From an uncultured Desulfomicrobium sp. (GTDB lineage Bacteria > Desulfobacterota > Desulfovibrionia > Desulfovibrionales > Desulfomicrobiaceae), in assembly GCA_937872685.1 (NCBI GenBank), contig CALMTS010000437.1, positions 1 to 64,000 of the forward strand: a stretch of DNA of 64,000 nt, given 5' to 3'. The notes below the pieces were generated by a model that was not told the origin of the DNA, searched no databases, and worked only from the letters and a program-made list of their open reading frames with translations. Shown here piece by piece: positions 60,947 through 64,000 of this stretch; positions within the stretch are counted from its first letter, which is position 1; each line of letters opens with the position of its first letter. The position numbers and the translations under genes were made by a program.

Positions 60947-62008
60947 ATGGTAGGAATTTATGTGGGAGCGACTTCCGGCTATTCCGGAAAGAACATGATC
61001 GCCATGGGCATTGGGCTCAAGCTGCAGAAGGAGGGCTACCGGGTCGGCTACATGAAACCCGTCGGCGCCCTGCCGCAGGAAAAGAACGGCGTGCTCGGCG
61101 ACGCCGACGCCTTTTTTGTCCAGGATATTCTCGGCCTGTCCGATAATCCCGCCCTGGTCACCCCCGTGGTCGTGGACCAGGACTTCAAGATGAAGGCCTT
61201 TACCGGCAAGTGCGAAGACCTGATGCCCCGCATCAAGACCGCCTTCGAGGAGCTCAGCAAGGACAAGGACGTCATGATCGTGGCCGGGTCGGGCAGCATG
61301 TACTCGGGCAAGTACTGCGGGCTGGACGGTGTCAGCGTGGTCAAGTCCCTGGGCATCAAGGCCATCGTCATCGACCGCTACATCAAGGAACTCAACTACG
61401 ACTACCTCATCGCCATGAAAGAGCGTCTCGGCGACCAGCTCCTGGGCGTGCTCCTGAACGACATCCCGCCCGTCTTCAAGGAAGAGCTCGACACCCTCCT
61501 GCATCCCTTCCTGGAGAGCAAGGGCATCAAGGTTCTGGGCAAGATCCCCAGCGACCCCCTCATGGGCGCCATCAAGGTCGCCGACCTGGCCGACCGACTG
61601 GGCGGCCGCATCATCACGGCCCAGGACAAGTCCGAGCGCGTGGTCGAGAATTTCCTCATCGGCACCATGCAGGTCGAAAACTTCATGACCCATTTCCGCA
61701 AGAGCAAGAAATCGGCGATCATCGTCGGTGGCGACCGCTCGGACGTGCAGCTGGTGGCTCTGGAAGGCCAGTGCCAGTGTCTGGTCCTGACGGGCAACCT
61801 CTACCCCAACGACATCATCATGACCCGGGCCGAGGTCCTTGAAGTGCCCATCGTGGTGGTCCGCGACGACACCTTCACCGTGGCCAAGAAGATGGAAGCC
61901 ATCCTCTCCCGCCACAAGCTGCGCGACGTCATCAAAATCCAGCATGGCTCCCAGCTGGTCAGTTCCATCATCGACTTCCAGTTCATGAAGGAGAATCTGG
62001 GAATCTGA
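60947..62008 (+). CDS. DRTGG-domain protein with BioD-like N-terminal P-loop domain (phosphotransacetylase-related)
   Basis: The 353-aa protein starts with a BioD/cobyrinate-synthase-like NTPase domain (MVGIYVGATSGYSGKNMIAMGIGLKLQKEGYRVGYMKP); the P-loop here is GATSGYSGKN, slightly off the GxxxxGKT/S consensus. A central DRTGG domain follows (LGKIPSDPLMGAIKVADLADRLGGRIITA, then VGGDRSDVQLVAL). The same arrangement occurs at the N-terminus of some long phosphotransacetylases, without the catalytic PTA domain here. In Desulfovibrio a DRTGG protein gene lies near pta-ackA in the organic-acid oxidation region, so a role in acetyl metabolism or its regulation is likely but unproven. GGAGGG precedes the ATG. 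Confidence 0.85.
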   Translation: MVGIYVGATSGYSGKNMIAMGIGLKLQKEGYRVGYMKPVGALPQEKNGVLGDADAFFVQDILGLSDNPALVTPVVVDQDFKMKAFTGKCEDLMPRIKTAFEELSKDKDVMIVAGSGSMYSGKYCGLDGVSVVKSLGIKAIVIDRYIKELNYDYLIAMKERLGDQLLGVLLNDIPPVFKEELDTLLHPFLESKGIKVLGKIPSDPLMGAIKVADLADRLGGRIITAQDKSERVVENFLIGTMQVENFMTHFRKSKKSAIIVGGDRSDVQLVALEGQCQCLVLTGNLYPNDIIMTRAEVLEVPIVVVRDDTFTVAKKMEAILSRHKLRDVIKIQHGSQLVSSIIDFQFMKENLGI

Positions 62009-62019
62009 CGCTTTCTCCC

Positions 62020-62068
62020 GAATCCCAAAGAAAAAGCCCCGTAATCCGGGGCTTTTTCTTTGGGATTC
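62020..62068. terminator. Long bidirectional terminator between the DRTGG gene and cimA
   Basis: Two perfect 22-nt inverted arms (62020-62041 and 62047-62068) surround a 5-nt loop. The core AAAAAGCCCCG/CGGGGCTTTTT gives a T-run on both strands between convergent genes. Confidence 0.92.
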
Positions 62069-62105
62069 ACAGCGATATCGACGGCGTCCGCCTTTCCGGC
62101 CGCTG

Positions 62106-63725
62106 TCAGATCTCCCGTATGGCCTGTGTCAGCTTGCGCTGGTCGTCCTTGAACAGCTTGTAGTTGATGGAGTCCTCCAGGGCCTGGCGGCTGGCCTCGA
62201 TGATGTTGTAGGACACGCCCACCGTGGTCCAGCGGCTTTTCTGGTCGCCGGACTCGATCAGGACGCGCACCACGGACGCCGTGCCGCTGTTTCCGTCTTC
62301 GCTGACCGTTCCGGCCAGGACCCGCACCTTGAAATCCATGAGTCGCATTTCCCCCAATTTCGGGTAGAAACGCTCCAGACCCTTGCGCAGGGCACAGTCC
62401 ATGGCGTTGACCGGACCCTTGCCCGTGGCGGCGGTGTGTTCGATCACGCCGCCCACGCGCAGCATGACCGTGGCCTCGGTGAACGGGTCGGCACCTTCGG
62501 TGAAGACCGAGTCCATGATGCGGAAGCTGATGACGCGGAAATAATTTCTCGCACGGCCCAGGACCCGGTTGACCAGCAGTTCGTAGGACGCTTCGGCGGC
62601 GGAGTACTCGTAGCCCTGGTCCTCGCGGTTCTTGAGCTCCGTCAGGAGTTCCAGAACGAAGGGGTCGCCCTTGTCCAGTTCGAACCCGTACTGCTTGGCC
62701 TTGAAGAGGATGTTGGACTGCCCGGCCAGGTCCGAGAGGATGATGCGCTGCTTGTTGCCGACGAGTTCGGGTTCGATGTGCTCGTAGGTGCGCGGGTTGC
62801 GACGTACGGCCGCGACATGCACGCCGCCCTTGTGGGTGAAGGCCGACTGGCCCGTGTATGGCTGGCGCTTGAAGCAGCGCAGGTTGGCCACCTCGGAGAC
62901 GAAGGCCGAGGTTCCGGTCAGGCGTTCCAGGTGCCCCTCGGGCAGGCAGGACAGGCCCATCTTCAGTTCAAGGTTGGGGATGATGGAGCAGAGGTTGGCG
63001 TTGCCGCAACGCTCCCCGTAGCCGTTGACGGTCCCCTGGACCTGTACGGCACCGTGGCGCACGGCAGCCAGGGAGTTGGCCACGGCCAGTTCGCAGTCGT
63101 TGTGGGCGTGGATGCCCAGCCGGGCGCCGGGCAACTGCGCGCGCACGGCGTCCATGATAGATGCGATCTCGTCGGGCAGGCTCCCGCCATTGGTGTCGCA
63201 CAGCACCAGGAGTTCCGCGCCGGCGTCCCAGGCCGTGCGCAGGCAGGAGATGGCATAGTCCGGGTTGGCCTTGTACCCGTCGAAGAAATGTTCGGCATCA
63301 TAGAAGAGCTCCTGCGCGTGGGGACGCAGGAAGGCCAGGGAGTCGCGGATGAGCTCCAGGTTGCGCTCCAGGGTGATCTTGAGGGCATCGGTGACGTGAA
63401 TGTCCCAGGTCTTGCCGAAGATGGTCAGGACCGGCGCCCCTGATTCCACCAGAGCCAGCAGGTTGGGATCGTTCTCTGCCGAGGATTTGGCGGCATGCGT
63501 GGAGCCGAAGGCCGCAAGCTTGGCCGTGCCCAGTTCGTACTGGCGCATTTCCGCGAAGAAACGCTTGTCTTTGGGGTTGGAGCCGGGCCACCCGCCTTCA
63601 ATGTAGGCGATGCCGAGTTGGTCGAGCCGTGTGGCGATGCGCAGTTTGTCCTCGGTGGACAGGTTCAGCTCCTCGGACTGGGTGCCGTCACGCAGGGTGG
63701 TGTCGTAGATCTGGATGGTGTTCAT
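62106..63725 (-). CDS. cimA: Citramalate synthase
   Basis: CimA condenses pyruvate with acetyl-CoA to (R)-citramalate, the entry to isoleucine synthesis without threonine deaminase. The 539-aa protein has the DRE-TIM metallolyase start IQIYDTTLRDGTQSEELNLS, the metal-ligand motif GIHAHNDCELAVANSLAA, NGYGERCGNANL, and HKGGVHVAAVRRN. A C-terminal regulatory (LeuA dimer) domain follows. Length and motifs match the long Desulfovibrio/Geobacter-type CimA and distinguish it from the shorter homocitrate synthases; 2-isopropylmalate synthase is the main alternative. GGAG lies 6 nt before ATG 63725. An Ile-rich leader peptide and attenuator lie directly upstream, which supports a role in branched-chain synthesis. 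Confidence 0.92.
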   Translation of the reverse strand: MNTIQIYDTTLRDGTQSEELNLSTEDKLRIATRLDQLGIAYIEGGWPGSNPKDKRFFAEMRQYELGTAKLAAFGSTHAAKSSAENDPNLLALVESGAPVLTIFGKTWDIHVTDALKITLERNLELIRDSLAFLRPHAQELFYDAEHFFDGYKANPDYAISCLRTAWDAGAELLVLCDTNGGSLPDEIASIMDAVRAQLPGARLGIHAHNDCELAVANSLAAVRHGAVQVQGTVNGYGERCGNANLCSIIPNLELKMGLSCLPEGHLERLTGTSAFVSEVANLRCFKRQPYTGQSAFTHKGGVHVAAVRRNPRTYEHIEPELVGNKQRIILSDLAGQSNILFKAKQYGFELDKGDPFVLELLTELKNREDQGYEYSAAEASYELLVNRVLGRARNYFRVISFRIMDSVFTEGADPFTEATVMLRVGGVIEHTAATGKGPVNAMDCALRKGLERFYPKLGEMRLMDFKVRVLAGTVSEDGNSGTASVVRVLIESGDQKSRWTTVGVSYNIIEASRQALEDSINYKLFKDDQRKLTQAIREI

Positions 63726-63814
63726 GGTGCTCCTGGCATGGTCCCCGGTGTTGCGCCCCTGGTGCGGAGCGGTCTGTGTCGCGGAACCGGTTGTTCGAAA
63801 ATTCCCCTTGAAAG

Positions 63815-63850
63815 CGAAAAAGCCCCCGGACCTTTCGGTCGGGGGCTTCT
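63815..63850 (-). terminator. Attenuator terminator of the cimA leader
   Basis: On the minus strand AAGCCCCC...GGGGGCTT with inner GACC/GGTC stem and a short loop is followed by TTTTTCGC, about 90 nt before the cimA start codon. Its 5' arm contains CCCCCGA, which can pair instead with TCGGGGG at the end of the leader peptide coding sequence. Confidence 0.82.
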
Positions 63851-63881
63851 GGTGTGCGGATGTCCGTTTCGTACAGGCGCG

Positions 63882-63956
63882 TCACTCCCCCGATCGTGAC
63901 CGGATAATCACGGAAATCAGAATAATAATGGAGATGGGGGCGGTGATGTTTTTCAT
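63882..63956 (-). CDS. Isoleucine-rich leader peptide of the cimA attenuator (24 aa)
   Basis: This short ORF is absent from the track. It reads MKNITAPISIIILISVIIRSRSGE: eight of 24 codons are Ile, with one Leu and one Val, clustered in the first 18 residues. AGGA lies about 7 nt before the ATG. Its final codons (TCG GGG GAG TGA) include TCGGGGG, which is complementary to the 5' arm of the terminator downstream. This is the classical layout of ribosome-mediated attenuation: stalling at Ile codons would free TCGGGGG to block the terminator, while a ribosome at the stop would cover it. Expected effect: cimA is expressed when charged tRNA-Ile is scarce. Confidence 0.82.
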   Translation of the reverse strand: MKNITAPISIIILISVIIRSRSGE

Positions 63957-64000
63957 GTGTCGTTCCTGACTGCGTAGATGAACAATGGAGAATCGATTGT

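Overview
The window is a 64 kb piece of a GC-rich chromosome, carrying only housekeeping and physiological genes. I see no insertion sequence, prophage, CRISPR array, tRNA or rRNA. Gene content points to an anaerobic, motile deltaproteobacterium of the Desulfovibrionales type (Desulfovibrio or Desulfomicrobium relatives). The pointers are rubrerythrin plus ferritin plus thiol peroxidase, a fused CobA-HemD protein of the siroheme/alternative-heme route, a SulP anion transporter, a TRAP transporter with a DcuS/DcuR-like sensor pair, an NDP-forming acyl-CoA synthetase beside a DRTGG protein, and citramalate synthase. The genus is an inference from gene content, not from an alignment.

Layout. 1-4.5 kb: a TetR-controlled RND efflux operon on the minus strand, cut by the left edge. 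4.7-8.5 kb: rubrerythrin, a small unknown protein, a DEAD-box RNA helicase with a long structured leader, and a TrmO-class II aldolase fusion. 8.7-13.9 kb: a membrane diguanylate cyclase, a tandem UspA protein and a SulP transporter with an unusual soluble insert. 13.9-17.4 kb (minus): a UvrD/PcrA helicase and an alkaline-phosphatase-superfamily hydrolase. 17.6-20.2 kb: tpx, ferritin, a DUF2062 protein and rsmA. 20.4-28.3 kb: HU with a tiny membrane protein, then a macromolecular synthesis cluster rpsU-yqeY-mutS2-dnaG-rpoD, then a secreted nuclease. 28.3-33.3 kb: trkA-trkH, a small protein, an HD hydrolase, and a convergent BPL_N/amidotransferase-like protein. 33.4-39.4 kb: valS, cobA-hemD, purN, an AMMECR1 protein and a periplasmic cyclophilin. 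39.5-44.8 kb (minus): dctPQM and its sensor kinase/response regulator. 45-51.6 kb: a ZIP metal transporter, a well-promoted unknown 126-aa protein, and a tightly overlapping lipid-modification operon (DUF2177, DUF1295, FAD oxidoreductase, DUF1365 fused to cyclopropane-fatty-acid synthase, DUF2878). 51.9-58.0 kb: fliK-flgD-flgE, flaG and a flagellin behind a sigma-54 promoter. 58.0-62.0 kb: rnc divergent from an acyl-CoA synthetase and a DRTGG protein. 62.1-64.0 kb (minus): cimA preceded by an isoleucine-rich leader peptide and attenuator.

The best candidates for a second look are the cimA attenuator, with a 24-residue leader missing from the ORF track; the lipid operon with its DUF1365::CFA fusion; the TrmO::aldolase fusion; the paired TetR operators; the structured leader of the DEAD-box gene; and several small genes (56-aa membrane protein, 126-aa protein) that ordinary annotation would miss or leave unnamed. 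Many ends carry long perfect stem-loops that can serve both strands. Most long ORFs in the supplied track are antisense or frame shadows produced by high GC. Starts were re-chosen wherever a Shine-Dalgarno sequence favoured a different codon.
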